Below are positions 1 through 9,931 of a DNA stretch of 64,000 nt, one piece after another (the stretch's first letter is position 1; each line of letters begins with the position of its first letter). Source of the DNA: Acidobacteriaceae bacterium (lineage in GTDB: Bacteria > Acidobacteriota > Terriglobia > Terriglobales > Acidobacteriaceae); the NCBI GenBank assembly GCA_021323655.1, contig JAJPKO010000036.1, positions 62,001 through 126,000 on the forward strand. Direction: 5' to 3'. Below the pieces are notes generated by a model. The model searched no databases. It worked only from the letters and a program-made list of their open reading frames with translations, and had not been told where the DNA came from. A program made the translations under genes and the position numbers.

Positions 1-921
<921 letters not shown>

Positions 922-984
922 TGCTTTTTGCCTTACTTACCTAAAATTTGTCATCACGAAGCGTAGGGCCGTTTTCTATCGCCA

Positions 985-1103
985 TTTACCTCAGGGGCCA
1001 AAGCCCCTTCGTACGCCTCGCCTGATGGCATGGCCAAAGCCGTGCCCCTACAAAACTGCCACGCTCCGGGCGCCCCACATCTCTTGAGAGATGTGGGATT
1101 TCT
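985..1103. repeat. Composite palindromic repeat inside the atp operon
   Basis: Three hairpins follow one another in the atpH-atpA gap: AGGGGC/GCCCCT around a CAAA loop (993-1008), GGCATGGC/GCCGTGCC around another CAAA loop (1027-1046, one G-T pair), and CCCACATCTC/GAGATGTGGG around TTGA (1074-1097, perfect 10-bp stem). The third hairpin recurs, with one mismatch, at 12754-12777. The structure resembles dispersed palindromic elements of REP type. Transcription of atpA must pass through it, so it could affect mRNA stability or the alpha/delta ratio. No coding sequence is evident here. Confidence 0.7.
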
Positions 1104-1104
1104 C

Positions 1105-1641
1105 TCACCCTGCCAACTGCTTTCTCAATCTCTCCAGCCTGCCCCGTACCGAGCCGTCATACACCGTACTGCCGACGCGTACGACTACTCCGCCGAGCAG
1201 CGATTTGTCCTCAAAGTACTGTGCACGGACCTGGGTCCCAGTCATGGCGGCCACCCTCTGCTCGATGCCGTGCCGCTCGTCTGCTTCCAGAGGCCGTGTC
1301 GCGGTCACCTGCACCTCAGAAATTCCCAGCCTGCTGTCCATCTCCCTGCGGTATTCGCTGAGAATCTCGCTGAGAATGTCCAGGCGGTCGTGCTGAATCA
1401 GGACCGCGAGAAAATTCCTTACCTGTTGCGACATCCCCAGCCGCTCATTCAGCTTATCCAGAATGGATACCTTCTGGCCGGCCGGGAAGGTCGGGTCGAG
1501 AAAGACCTCGCGCAGATCGTCGCTTTCCCACCAGACGGCGACAAAATTGTCCAGTTGCGCCTGAACATCATTTGTATTCAGATGCGCTTCTAGCACCACA
1601 TCCGCAAAGGCCCTTGCGTAAGGAGCAGCCACCGCAGCCAT
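1105..1641 (-). CDS. atpH: ATP synthase F1 subunit delta
   Basis: The delta (OSCP-type) subunit links the F1 head to the peripheral stalk. The protein has 178 aa, the normal length, and opens with the typical AAPYARAFADVV helix; the C-terminal part shows the family's short LLGGVVVRVGSTVYDGSVRGRLERL block. Its ATG overlaps the atpF stop by one base (TGATG), indicating translational coupling. It lies downstream of the two b-type stalk genes and upstream of atpA. Confidence 0.95.
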   Translation of the reverse strand: MAAVAAPYARAFADVVLEAHLNTNDVQAQLDNFVAVWWESDDLREVFLDPTFPAGQKVSILDKLNERLGMSQQVRNFLAVLIQHDRLDILSEILSEYRREMDSRLGISEVQVTATRPLEADERHGIEQRVAAMTGTQVRAQYFEDKSLLGGVVVRVGSTVYDGSVRGRLERLRKQLAG

Positions 1642-2354
1642 CAGTTCTGCCCTCCTTTGCTGTTTTGGGTGTTAGCCAGCTCTGAGGTGAAGTTCTGTAC
1701 CAGGATGCGGTCCGCATCGGCGCCGAGGTGGATGCGCTGGAGCGCCCGTTCGACGGCGAGATCGGCGGCAAACTTCTTCAGATCGCGCTGCGCGGCGGCG
1801 CTGAAGGACTCAATCTCGTGCTCGGCGGACTCGATGATGCGCTTGCGCTCTTCCTCAATCTGGGCTTTGATGCGCTTTTCGTCTTCCAGAATCTCCTGGT
1901 CGGTCTGGCGGCGGATGGCCTCAATTTCGGTATCCAGTTTTGCCAGCCGGGCCTCCACCGCACTCAGCCGCTGGTTGGCGTCTTCGGTGGCCGAACGGGC
2001 CTCTGCCAGCTCCTTTGAGATGGTCTCGGAGCGCTTGCGGAAGGCCTTCGAGAGTACCTTAATCAGAAATGCCGCAATGGCCAGAACCAGGACGGCGGAG
2101 TTGAAGTCCTCGAAGATCTGGGTCGCCGTTTCCGTGTCCGTGTGCAGATACTTCGCAATGGTCTGGACGGCGGCCGAGTGCCGGTAGCCTTCTTCCTCGC
2201 TGCTGGTCTCCGGCGCGTCCATTTTTTCGTAATTGGAAGCGCTCTGCGCTTGCGCAGGCTTTTCCGCCTGGGCGAAGGCGTGCGAGACGGGCGCGGAAAC
2301 CAGAAGGACAGCAGCCAGCAACAGCGTCAACTTAAACCGGAAACTACGCTTCAA
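1641..2354 (-). CDS. atpF: ATP synthase Fo subunit b with N-terminal extension
   Basis: Peripheral stalk subunit b. At 237 aa it is about 75 residues longer than a usual b subunit. The extra N-terminus begins with a signal-like hydrophobic segment (LTLLLAAVLLVSAPVSHAFAQA, about residues 9-30), followed by an acidic linker. The usual membrane anchor comes next (about 85-104, SAVLVLAIAAFLIKV), and then a long charged coiled coil. The start is TTG, overlapping the stop of atpF' by four bases (TTGA). The extension suggests a cleaved signal peptide or an extra membrane pass; I infer this from composition only. Confidence 0.92.
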   Translation of the reverse strand: MKRSFRFKLTLLLAAVLLVSAPVSHAFAQAEKPAQAQSASNYEKMDAPETSSEEEGYRHSAAVQTIAKYLHTDTETATQIFEDFNSAVLVLAIAAFLIKVLSKAFRKRSETISKELAEARSATEDANQRLSAVEARLAKLDTEIEAIRRQTDQEILEDEKRIKAQIEEERKRIIESAEHEIESFSAAAQRDLKKFAADLAVERALQRIHLGADADRILVQNFTSELANTQNSKGGQN

Positions 2355-2818
2355 CGGACACTCTCCACGGGGGCCACGCCTACTGGAAGAATGGCTTGAA
2401 GAATTTGCGAGGCCAGCTGCTCGGTCGAGCCTTCAATCTGCTTGCGGGCCTCTGTGGCCTGCTGGGCCAGCGAGGACTGCGCGGCCCGGACCCGCTCCTG
2501 CGCGGTCAGGCGCGCCGAAGCCAGAGCGTGGTCGCGCTCGGTGTTCCACTGCTGGATGCGCTGCTCGCGGTGGCGGAAGATGTCGGCGCGGGCGGCGCGC
2601 AGCTTCGCCTCATATTCCTGGGTCTTTGCATCGGCGGCGGCAATGGCGGCCTGTGCCCGTTCGATGGCGCCTTTGGTACGCTCGCGGCGCTCTTTCAGGG
2701 TGCGCATCAGCGGCCCATAGACCAGAAAACGGTAGGCCAGCACCAAAAAGATGAAAACAATCATTGTCGGCACAGAGCCGAGCGCCAGATCGCCGAGTTG
2801 TTGCAGTATCTCGTCCAT
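2351..2818 (-). CDS. atpF': ATP synthase Fo subunit b'
   Basis: A second, shorter b-type stalk subunit of 155 aa, with one N-terminal membrane helix (about residues 17-36, PTMIVFIFLVLAYRFLVYGP) and a charged coiled coil rich in Ala, Arg and Glu. Bacteria with both b and b' form a heterodimeric stalk. This is the first gene of the minus-strand atp transcript; a plausible promoter lies about 110 bp upstream. atpB and atpE are not adjacent, so the Fo ring genes must be elsewhere. Confidence 0.9.
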   Translation of the reverse strand: MDEILQQLGDLALGSVPTMIVFIFLVLAYRFLVYGPLMRTLKERRERTKGAIERAQAAIAAADAKTQEYEAKLRAARADIFRHREQRIQQWNTERDHALASARLTAQERVRAAQSSLAQQATEARKQIEGSTEQLASQILQAILPVGVAPVESVR

Positions 2819-2931
2819 TCTTTACTGCCCGTCCACACCACCTCCATCGCCTTGCACTTCGGCTTCGGCGGGCTTTCCAACGCCTGTTAAGCCAGGAATT
2901 CACTTTCTGGAGGGTGCTGCAGAACGTATAG

Positions 2932-2961
2932 GTTGTAACAGAGTGAAAAATAATGTGTCAA
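2932..2961 (-). promoter_or_regulatory. Candidate promoter of the atp operon
   Basis: On the minus strand a perfect TTGACA -35 box (2961-2956) is followed after 18 bp by TACAAC (2937-2932). It would start transcription about 105 bp before atpF'. The rest of the 2819-3167 gap shows no gene on either strand. Confidence 0.45.
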
Positions 2962-3136
2962 CGTGGCAGAAGACACTACTTTCTACGTTTATCACATCTG
3001 GCAGGGTTTTGGGTCATGGGCTACAAATACAACCCTTTCTTTAGGAACCGGCAAGCAAACTTGTTCCTTTCCGCAGGCGCCAGCCGGTAAAACTTCGCTT
3101 TTCGGTTGTTCCTCGCTGGCGGTAATCGGGGCGGTA

Positions 3137-3148
3137 GATAACGTTATC
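3137..3148. promoter_or_regulatory. Perfect 12-bp palindrome upstream of glucokinase
   Basis: GATAACGTTATC is a perfect palindrome ending 19 bp before the glucokinase ATG. Its position suits an operator for a repressor or for autoregulation, but no regulator gene is adjacent. Confidence 0.3.
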
Positions 3149-3167
3149 ATGTACACTGGGGGCTGAT

Positions 3168-4139
3168 ATGAGCACGTTCTCCATCGGTGTGGACCTTGGC
3201 GGCACAAACCTTCGCATTGCAGCATTTACCCAGGAGTGGGAGCGCCTGAAGGCTGCTTCCATGCCGACCCGGGTGCAGGCAGGTCCTTCGGCCGTGCTGG
3301 ACGATATGTGTTCGGCCATCCGCGAGCTTGCGGCGGAATTTGCACAGAAGCGCACATTTGCCGGTGTTGGTGTTGGCTGTCCCGGTCCGCTGGAGCTGCC
3401 CTCTGGACGCGTGCTTACGCCGCCGAACCTGCCTGGCTTTGAGGGTCTGGAGCTTAAGACGGAGCTGGAGCGCAGGCTGCATTGCCCGGTGGTGGTGGAG
3501 TGTGATGCCAATGCCGCGGCTCTGGCCGAGTGCCATGCCGGAGCAGGGAAGGCCCTTGGCTTTCAGTCGCTTTGCATGCTGACATTGGGTACAGGCGTGG
3601 GCAGCGGCATTATCCTGAACGGGCATGTGTGGCACGGCTTCTCGGGCATGGGCGGGGAGGCCGGACATGTTCCCGTTTACCATGACGGCCTGTTGTGCGG
3701 ATGCGGGAGCCGCGGGTGCCTGGAACAGTATGCTTCGGCAACGGCCATTGCTCGCGCTGGGAAAAAGCTGGTCCTGGCTGGAAGCCAGAATGGCTCCGCG
3801 ACCGTGACTGCGCGCAGCCTTGCGGAAGCGGCCCTTGCGGGAGACCCTGAGGCGCAGAAAATTTATGACGAAGTGGGGAAGGCCCTCGGTATTGGACTCG
3901 CCAGCCTGGTGAGCACGCTGAATCTTCCTTTATATGTGGTGGGTGGCGGCGTTGCTGCCGCATGGGACCTGTTTTCCCCTGCCATGTTTGCTGCTCTGGA
4001 GGCGGACAGTTACATCTACCGCCTGTCAAAACCGGCCAGCGCAGCCGTCCCGGAGCATGGAAAGACGAACGTGGTGCCAGCAAAGCTGGGACCCGATTCG
4101 GGGCTGCTGGGAGCAGCCATGCTGCCTTTCTTTGAGTGA
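3168..4139 (+). CDS. glk: ROK-family glucokinase
   Basis: Cytoplasmic sugar kinase that phosphorylates glucose, or a related hexose, with ATP. The 323-aa protein has the N-terminal phosphate-binding loop GVDLGGTN, the sugar-binding GGEAGH block (about 162-167) and the ROK zinc motif CGCGSRGCLEQY (about 177-188). Length and motif order match ROK glucokinases rather than NagC-type repressors, since there is no N-terminal HTH. It stands alone, divergent from the atp operon. Confidence 0.88.
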   Translation: MSTFSIGVDLGGTNLRIAAFTQEWERLKAASMPTRVQAGPSAVLDDMCSAIRELAAEFAQKRTFAGVGVGCPGPLELPSGRVLTPPNLPGFEGLELKTELERRLHCPVVVECDANAAALAECHAGAGKALGFQSLCMLTLGTGVGSGIILNGHVWHGFSGMGGEAGHVPVYHDGLLCGCGSRGCLEQYASATAIARAGKKLVLAGSQNGSATVTARSLAEAALAGDPEAQKIYDEVGKALGIGLASLVSTLNLPLYVVGGGVAAAWDLFSPAMFAALEADSYIYRLSKPASAAVPEHGKTNVVPAKLGPDSGLLGAAMLPFFE

Positions 4140-4196
4140 GATAGCCGATTTCGGCAGCGCCTTTGCCCGCATCTAATGGTTGAAGAAGGGTGCTGT

Positions 4197-4451
4197 ATGA
4201 AAAGCCACAGAACAGAACCGCGCAACCGGGAAGAACACACCTCAGCCATGCACACACCCCCAACCTCCGTGCAATCCGCTTCTGCTCCGGTAGAGCCGGA
4301 AGATGCGCATCTGACAGGAGCAAGCCGTTCACTGCAGCGCCGTCTTTTAGGGTTAAATATTGAGGGCGGTCAGGCGCAGCGGCACCCGGACACTCCCGCC
4401 GGGATCCACTCCACCGGGTCATTTACTGGTACTGGCACAGGCAAACGCTGA
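4197..4451 (+). CDS. Possible small protein of unknown function
   Basis: An 84-codon frame starts with ATG at 4197 after a purine-rich stretch (GAAGAAGGG) and ends just before a strong hairpin. The product is polar, rich in His, Ser, Thr and Pro, has no membrane segment and matches nothing I recognise. It fills most of an otherwise empty 360-bp gap. It may be a lineage-specific small gene or a chance frame. Confidence 0.25.
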   Translation: MKSHRTEPRNREEHTSAMHTPPTSVQSASAPVEPEDAHLTGASRSLQRRLLGLNIEGGQAQRHPDTPAGIHSTGSFTGTGTGKR

Positions 4452-4459
4452 GGATAGAA

Positions 4460-4480
4460 GGCCCGGACGAGTTCCGGGCC
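4460..4480. terminator. Hairpin terminator between glk region and rmuC
   Basis: An 8-bp perfect stem, GGCCCGGA/TCCGGGCC, surrounds a 5-nt loop. It sits 20 bp past the rmuC stop and can end that minus-strand transcript. The U-tract is weak in both directions. Confidence 0.5.
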
Positions 4481-4500
4481 GTAACTGCTCCGCAGCGTCT

Positions 4501-5871
4501 TCAGTCACTTTCAGGAAACAGTTTTTCGTCTTCCTCTTCCGGCCTCCAGTCCGGCGCCTTCAGGTCTCGGGGAACAGCATCCAGTTTCGGCATCTCCGGC
4601 AATTCTGCCTGACCAATGGCGAGCTCATGGAGGGTCCGCGCATGGGTAAAGACACTGCCCCTGCCTTCCAGGCACCCGACAAGATTGTTGTAGTGCTTCA
4701 CGGTGCTGGTGAGGGCATTTCCCATCTGGGAGAAGTAACGGTGGGCAGTGGCCAGTTTTTCGTACAGCTTCTCGCCTGTGTCCCGAATGGTCTGCGCGTT
4801 TCTTGTAATTTCCAGCTGCTGCCAGCCGTAGGCCACGGCCTTCAGCAGAGCAATCAGCGTGGTTGGGGTCGCCAGAATCACGTTGGATGCGCTGCCGAAC
4901 TCAATCAGGCCGGGGTCTTGTTCGAGCGCCGCGCTGAAGAAGACCTCGCTGGAGAGGAAACACACCACAAAATCCGGACTGTCCCTGAACTGCTTCCAGT
5001 ACGACTTTGCAGAGAGCTGGCTGAGGTGTTCTCTGACCCGCGCCGCGTGGGCTGCCAGCTTGATGGCGCGTGTCTGTTCGTCCTGTGCGCTCATTGCCTC
5101 CAGGAAGGCATCAAACGGCGTCTTTACATCAATCACAATGGTGCGTTGATTGGGCAGGTGGATGACGCAGTCGGGCCGGATACTGCTCTCCTCTCCGCGC
5201 ACAAATACTTCCAAGTCGAAGGAGGCGTGTTCCACCATTCCGGCAAATTCGATGCATCGTTTCAACTGCAATTCGCCCCAGTTGCCGCGGACCTTTGGAG
5301 CGCGCAGGGCGGAGATAAGCTGCGAAGTCTCCCGTTTCAGGTCGGCCTGGGAAGACTGCATTCCTTCGACGAGCTGCCTGAGTGACTGGTAGGCGCCTTC
5401 GCGTTTCACTTCCAGTTGCTGGGTATCGGCTTCGAGCTTTTGCAGGGTTTCGCGAACCGGTTTCAACAGATCGGCGATGGCCTGCTCCTTTGTGGAAAGG
5501 GATTGTTCGGCCTTCTGGTGCTGCTGGCCCAGCTCCTGCCGCGCCAGTTGCAGAAATGCCTTGCTGTTTTCATTCAGCACGCGGGATGCGGCGCTGCGGA
5601 AGCTTTCTTCGAGTGCTGTTCGCGCCTGCTTCAGGGCCTCCTGCTCGGCGGTCAGGCGCTCTTCCAGGCGCGCTTTTTCGAGGCCCAGCGCCTCGGCTTT
5701 CAGGGTGGCTTCCCGAAGCAGGTTTTCCCGGTCCGCAAGCTGGGCGGCGGCAGATTCCGCGGCGGCAGATTTTGCTGCCAGCTCGGAGCGCGCCCCCAGA
5801 TGGCGCATCCAATATCCAATCGCCACCCCGGCAAGCAAGGCGAGGAGCACAAACAATGTCATAAGGGGCAT
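4501..5871 (-). CDS. rmuC: DNA recombination protein RmuC
   Basis: RmuC-family protein of 456 aa, thought to limit inversions and rearrangements at inverted repeats; a nuclease-like fold is predicted for the family. An N-terminal membrane segment (about residues 4-22) is followed by a long coiled coil (about 30-190). The conserved core follows, with RGNWGELQLKRCIEFAGM and later IVIDVKTPFDAF, the block containing the D-x-K nuclease-like residues. The gene is monocistronic. Confidence 0.92.
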   Translation of the reverse strand: MPLMTLFVLLALLAGVAIGYWMRHLGARSELAAKSAAAESAAAQLADRENLLREATLKAEALGLEKARLEERLTAEQEALKQARTALEESFRSAASRVLNENSKAFLQLARQELGQQHQKAEQSLSTKEQAIADLLKPVRETLQKLEADTQQLEVKREGAYQSLRQLVEGMQSSQADLKRETSQLISALRAPKVRGNWGELQLKRCIEFAGMVEHASFDLEVFVRGEESSIRPDCVIHLPNQRTIVIDVKTPFDAFLEAMSAQDEQTRAIKLAAHAARVREHLSQLSAKSYWKQFRDSPDFVVCFLSSEVFFSAALEQDPGLIEFGSASNVILATPTTLIALLKAVAYGWQQLEITRNAQTIRDTGEKLYEKLATAHRYFSQMGNALTSTVKHYNNLVGCLEGRGSVFTHARTLHELAIGQAELPEMPKLDAVPRDLKAPDWRPEEEDEKLFPESD

Positions 5872-6060
5872 AGCGAATATACTCGCATTGAAAGTGGGAC
5901 GGATGAAAGAGGACGGGCAGCATTTCGCAGTTGGGCGAAGCGCGTCCTTGCCTGTAGGCCCAGTCCTCAGTAGACTTGAAATTTCTGAGTGCGGTATTCG
6001 TGTGCGCCGTTCCCGGAAATCTTTTTATTTCTTTGCCCTAAAGACAAACAGGAGAATCGC

Positions 6061-6306
6061 ATGGCAGCAGTAGAAGACAAGGTAAAACAGATTATCGTTG
6101 AGCAGCTTCAGGTGGACGAAGCCGAAGTCACCCCCAGCGCCTCTTTTCAGGAAGATCTGGGCGCTGATTCGCTCGACGTCGTGGAACTCGTGATGCAGTT
6201 TGAAGAGGCCTTCGACCTTGAGATTCCCGACGAGGACGCCGAGAAGATCAAGACCGTCAAGGACGCGATTGATTACATCGAGAAAAACGCGAAAGGCGGC
6301 AAGTAA
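6061..6306 (+). CDS. acpP: Acyl carrier protein
   Basis: Carries fatty-acyl intermediates on a phosphopantetheine arm. The protein has 81 aa, is strongly acidic and carries the attachment motif GADSLD (serine near residue 38). The ATG at 6061 is preceded by AGGAG. It is directly followed by fabF, a classic pair in type II fatty acid synthesis. Confidence 0.97.
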   Translation: MAAVEDKVKQIIVEQLQVDEAEVTPSASFQEDLGADSLDVVELVMQFEEAFDLEIPDEDAEKIKTVKDAIDYIEKNAKGGK

Positions 6307-6308
6307 CC

Positions 6309-7553
6309 TTGCAACGGCGCGTCGTAGTCACGGGCATTGGGTTGTTGTGCGGCGTTGGCAACACAACACCTGGGGTCTGGAACAATCTGCTTGCAGGCAA
6401 GAGCGGGATGGCCCCCATCACCGGTTTCGATACGACAGGTTTTTCTGTCACCTTCGCTGCCGAGGTGAAGAACTTCGATCCGCTCAAATTTGTGGACAAG
6501 AAGGAAGCGCGGAAAATGGCGCGCTTTATCCACTTTGCTCTTGCCGCCACGCATGAGGCCATGGAGATGTCCGGCCTGCAGGTCACCGGTGCTTTCGCCG
6601 ATCGTGTTGGTGTGCATATTGGTTCCGGCATCGGCGGGTTCGACGTCATCGAGCGCGAGCACAGCGCCATGTTGCAGGGCGGCCCGCGCAAGATATCGCC
6701 GTTCTTCATTCCCGCAGCCATCATCAATCTTGCTGCGGGACAGGTCAGCATCCGCTACGGCGCTAAAGGCCCCAACGAGGCGACTGCGACCGCCTGTACC
6801 ACCAGTGCCCACTCCATTGGCGACGCCTACCGCATTATCCAGCGCGGCGATGCGGACGTGATGATTGCCGGCGGAGCTGAAGCTGCCATAACCCCCATGG
6901 GAGTAGGCGGATTCGCAGCCATGCGCGCCCTCTCCACCCGCAATGATGAGCCGGAGCGCGCCAGCCGTCCTTTTGACAAGGACCGCGATGGGTTCGTAGT
7001 CGGCGAAGGCGCTGGCATCCTCATTCTGGAAGACCTGGAGTTTGCCAAAGCACGCGGCGCGAAGATTCTGGCAGAAATCATCGGCTACGGCATGAGTGCG
7101 GACGCCCACCACATCACCAGCATGGCCCCTGAGGGCGAAGGCTGCTACCGCGCCATGAAGCATGCTCTGGACAGCGCGAAACTCCAGCCCAATGAGGTAG
7201 ATTACGTCAACGCGCATGCCACGTCCACGCCCGTGGGAGACGTGCTTGAAAGCGCGGCGCTGCAAAACCTCTTTGGAGAGCACGCCATGAGCGGCAAACT
7301 GCTTATCAGCTCCACCAAATCCATGACAGGGCACCTGCTCGGCGGAGCTGGCGGGCTGGAGGCAGGCATCACTATCAAGGCACTGCTGGAGCAGATCGCC
7401 CCTCCGACGATCAATCTCGAAAACCCTGATCCGGAATGCCGGCTGAACTATGTTCCGAACAAGCCGCAGAAGGCAAAGCTGAACATTGCTTTGTCCAACT
7501 CCTTTGGATTCGGCGGCACCAACGGCTCATTGATTTTCCGCCGCTGGGAGTAG
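6309..7553 (+). CDS. fabF: 3-oxoacyl-ACP synthase II
   Basis: Elongating beta-ketoacyl-ACP synthase of 414 aa. The catalytic triad is visible: Cys in TACTTSAHS (about residue 163), His in NAHATSTP (about 303) and His in GHLLGGAG (about 340). The C-terminal NSFGFGGTN block is intact. The start is TTG at 6309, two bases after the acpP stop; the usual RRVVVTGIG opening follows, so the start is well placed. It ends 27 bp before a strong terminator. Confidence 0.97.
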   Translation: MQRRVVVTGIGLLCGVGNTTPGVWNNLLAGKSGMAPITGFDTTGFSVTFAAEVKNFDPLKFVDKKEARKMARFIHFALAATHEAMEMSGLQVTGAFADRVGVHIGSGIGGFDVIEREHSAMLQGGPRKISPFFIPAAIINLAAGQVSIRYGAKGPNEATATACTTSAHSIGDAYRIIQRGDADVMIAGGAEAAITPMGVGGFAAMRALSTRNDEPERASRPFDKDRDGFVVGEGAGILILEDLEFAKARGAKILAEIIGYGMSADAHHITSMAPEGEGCYRAMKHALDSAKLQPNEVDYVNAHATSTPVGDVLESAALQNLFGEHAMSGKLLISSTKSMTGHLLGGAGGLEAGITIKALLEQIAPPTINLENPDPECRLNYVPNKPQKAKLNIALSNSFGFGGTNGSLIFRRWE

Positions 7554-7580
7554 CGGGCCGGGCCTCGCGTTCTGCGCAGA

Positions 7581-7606
7581 ATGGGCTGTTTTTGCAGCCC
7601 ATTTTT
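7581..7606 (+). terminator. Intrinsic terminator after fabF
   Basis: An 8-bp stem ATGGGCTG/CAGCCCAT with a T-rich 6-nt loop is followed by a T-run (7602-7606), the classic rho-independent form. Confidence 0.85.
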
Positions 7607-7778
7607 CTGCATCCTGGGATTCATGATTGAAACACGCGCTTAATATTCGAGAGGTATTGGCCTTACAGGCGCACAACGCATCGCGTCATGCCTTGTCTTT
7701 TTCCGGAATGTTGCTTTGGACTTCAGGCATGCGTCCCGGCAAAGTCGCAGGATCGCTTGGCATACGAGCCAATCTGCC

Positions 7779-8369
7779 CTAATCCTCACGTTTTCCGTAA
7801 GCCGCCAGAAACCCATCCACCACGTACTTCGCCAAGTCTGACGGGACCTTCTCCTTCTGGTGCTTCAGCATAATGTGCTGGTAGAGCATGGGCCCCATCA
7901 AAAGCGGGACAGCGATGTCCGGGTCTATAGACTCCTTCAGTTCACCTCGTTGAATGCCGCGTTCAATCATCTCCTTCAGGCAGCGCCGAGGCCGCTCCAG
8001 AACGCGCTCGCGCCACTGCCGCCCAAAAACCGGATTGCGCGCGGAGTACGCGATCAGGTGCGGCATCATGCGCTCCCTAAGTTTTTTCCGGTGCTCGGCA
8101 GGCTGGTAGTTCAGTTGTGCGATGAGATCGGCGCGCAGATTACCGGAATCAAACTCCGGCGGCTCCTCATCCAGCCCATGCAGATAACCAAGCACCTCGA
8201 GGGCCAGCGTGTTCTTGTCGTGCCAGTGTTTATAGATGGTCGCCTTGCTGACGCCCGAGGCGTCAGCAATGGCGTCCATGCTGGTCAAGTCAATGCCGCG
8301 GTCGGCAAACAGCGCCAGCGCGGCCTCCAGTACCTTACGATGTGCGGTTTCGCTCCTGGTCCTTGCCAT
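7779..8369 (-). CDS. TetR-family transcriptional regulator
   Basis: A 196-aa repressor with the TetR N-terminal HTH (about residues 10-56, SMDAIADASGVSKATIYKHW) and a C-terminal ligand/dimerisation domain of the TetR_C type. It is the last gene of a minus-strand operon: ABC ATPase, permease, tetR, with only 3 bp to the permease. It most likely controls this exporter operon, and an inverted repeat overlaps the operon promoter. Confidence 0.92.
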   Translation of the reverse strand: MARTRSETAHRKVLEAALALFADRGIDLTSMDAIADASGVSKATIYKHWHDKNTLALEVLGYLHGLDEEPPEFDSGNLRADLIAQLNYQPAEHRKKLRERMMPHLIAYSARNPVFGRQWRERVLERPRRCLKEMIERGIQRGELKESIDPDIAVPLLMGPMLYQHIMLKHQKEKVPSDLAKYVVDGFLAAYGKRED

Positions 8370-8372
8370 TGC

Positions 8373-9119
8373 TTACATCTGGATCTTTGAAAAAAAGTAC
8401 GATCCCAGCAGCAAAAATCCGGCCGCAACCAGAACCAGGACTGCAAAATCGTGTGTAAAGCTGAAATACCATGCCCCGGTCAGCGCGCCACGCAGCCCAT
8501 CAATCCCATAGCTCAGCGGATCTATGTGCGTGACCACGGCCAGCGCCTTCGGCAGTCCCCACAGCGGAAACAGCGCTCCGGAAAGGAAGAACATTGGCAT
8601 GGCAACGAAGTTCATCACCAGAGGAAAACCCTGCATGTCCTTGATGATGGACCCGAAGGCCGTGCCCAGCGCGGCAAAATTGATCGCCACCAGGGCCACA
8701 AATACCGCGGCCTGCGGCAGCGCCGCCCAGCTATGCGGACGGAAGCCGATGATCAGGCAAACCACGAACACAAGCAATCCCTGCGTCATCGCCACGGTTG
8801 CCGCACCCAGCGTGCGCCCCACCATGATCTGCATCCGCGAAACCGGGGCCACCAGTGTCTCTTTCAGAAAGCCAAATTGCCGGTCCCACAAAATTGAAAT
8901 GCCCGAGAAAATGCACATAAACAGCACGGACATGGCAATCACGCCGGGCGCGATGAATTGCAGATAGCTGCCGTTGCCCGCGCGCTGAAATACCGGCCCC
9001 AGACCAAACCCCAGTGCCACCAGATAGAGCACCGGCTGGCCCAGAGAGGTAATGATCTGCACCCGCGAGCGCGTGTATCGCTTCAGCTCCCGCAGCCAGA
9101 GAATATAAACCGTCTCCAT
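8373..9119 (-). CDS. ABC-2 type transporter permease
   Basis: Six-helix ABC-2 permease of 248 aa (DrrB/NodJ-like). The family block is visible around SGISILWDRQFGFLKETLVAPVSR, and hydrophobic segments occur about every 30 residues. It pairs with the ATPase 2 bp upstream to form a drug, antibiotic or polysaccharide-type exporter. The substrate is unknown. Confidence 0.92.
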   Translation of the reverse strand: METVYILWLRELKRYTRSRVQIITSLGQPVLYLVALGFGLGPVFQRAGNGSYLQFIAPGVIAMSVLFMCIFSGISILWDRQFGFLKETLVAPVSRMQIMVGRTLGAATVAMTQGLLVFVVCLIIGFRPHSWAALPQAAVFVALVAINFAALGTAFGSIIKDMQGFPLVMNFVAMPMFFLSGALFPLWGLPKALAVVTHIDPLSYGIDGLRGALTGAWYFSFTHDFAVLVLVAAGFLLLGSYFFSKIQM

Positions 9120-9121
9120 TG

Positions 9122-9907
9122 TTATCTCCCCAACATTTTGGCCACGTTGCGCATGGCATCGACTGAGCTGGCACTCTCGTCGCGGATAGACTCGCCCGTG
9201 AGCGCCAGGAACGCACCTTCCAGCGATTCGGTGCCGGTGCTCTCCTTCAGATCCGCCGCCGTGCCCTGCGCGATGATCCTGCCATGGTCAATAATGGCGA
9301 TGCGATGGGCCACACGGTCGGCCTCATCCATGTAGTGCGTCGTCAGAAAGACCGTTGTCTTCTCGGTCTCATTCATCTTCTTCACGTGCGTCCAGAGCTG
9401 GTTCCGGCTTTGCGGGTCGAGTCCCAGCGTTGGCTCATCCAGGAACAGGATTTTCGGTGTGTGCAACAGCCCACGCGCAATCTCCAGCCGCCGCTTCATG
9501 CCGCCGGAAAACTGCTTCACAAAATCATCGCGGCGGTCCCACAACTCAAATTGTTTCAGCAGCCTCTCAATGCGCTCCGCCCGTAGCTTGCGCGGAACGT
9601 GGTAGAGAATGCCATGTAGCTCCATGTTTTCGTATGCGGTTTGTTCCGAATCGAGGCTTGGATCCTGAAACACGATTCCGAACCGTTTCCGCGCGTCTTT
9701 TTGCTGCTTTGCAGGGTCCAAGCCGTCCAGCTCAATCCTTCCGGCCGTGGGCTGCAGCAGTGTGGTCAGCATTTTGATGGTAGTCGTCTTTCCCGCTCCA
9801 TTCGGGCCAAGAAAGGCGAAGATCTCCCCTTGTTGCACCTCGAACGAGATGTTATTCACAGCGGTGAATTCGCCAAAGGTCCTCACCAGGTTTTCAACAC
9901 GGATCAT
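9122..9907 (-). CDS. ABC transporter ATP-binding protein (DrrA-like)
   Basis: ATPase of 261 aa with Walker A GPNGAGKTT (about 34-42), signature FSGGMKRRLEIARG (about 131-144) and Walker B KILFLDEPTLGLDP. The DrrA-type C-terminal tail is short. It is the first gene of the exporter-tetR operon. Confidence 0.94.
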   Translation of the reverse strand: MIRVENLVRTFGEFTAVNNISFEVQQGEIFAFLGPNGAGKTTTIKMLTTLLQPTAGRIELDGLDPAKQQKDARKRFGIVFQDPSLDSEQTAYENMELHGILYHVPRKLRAERIERLLKQFELWDRRDDFVKQFSGGMKRRLEIARGLLHTPKILFLDEPTLGLDPQSRNQLWTHVKKMNETEKTTVFLTTHYMDEADRVAHRIAIIDHGRIIAQGTAADLKESTGTESLEGAFLALTGESIRDESASSVDAMRNVAKMLGR

Positions 9908-9931
9908 AGGCAGGTTTTCTCCGTAAGAGCA

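Noticed and set aside
7860-8390. Plus-strand frame opposite tetR
   Set aside because: Antisense of a clear TetR protein and has no ribosome site.
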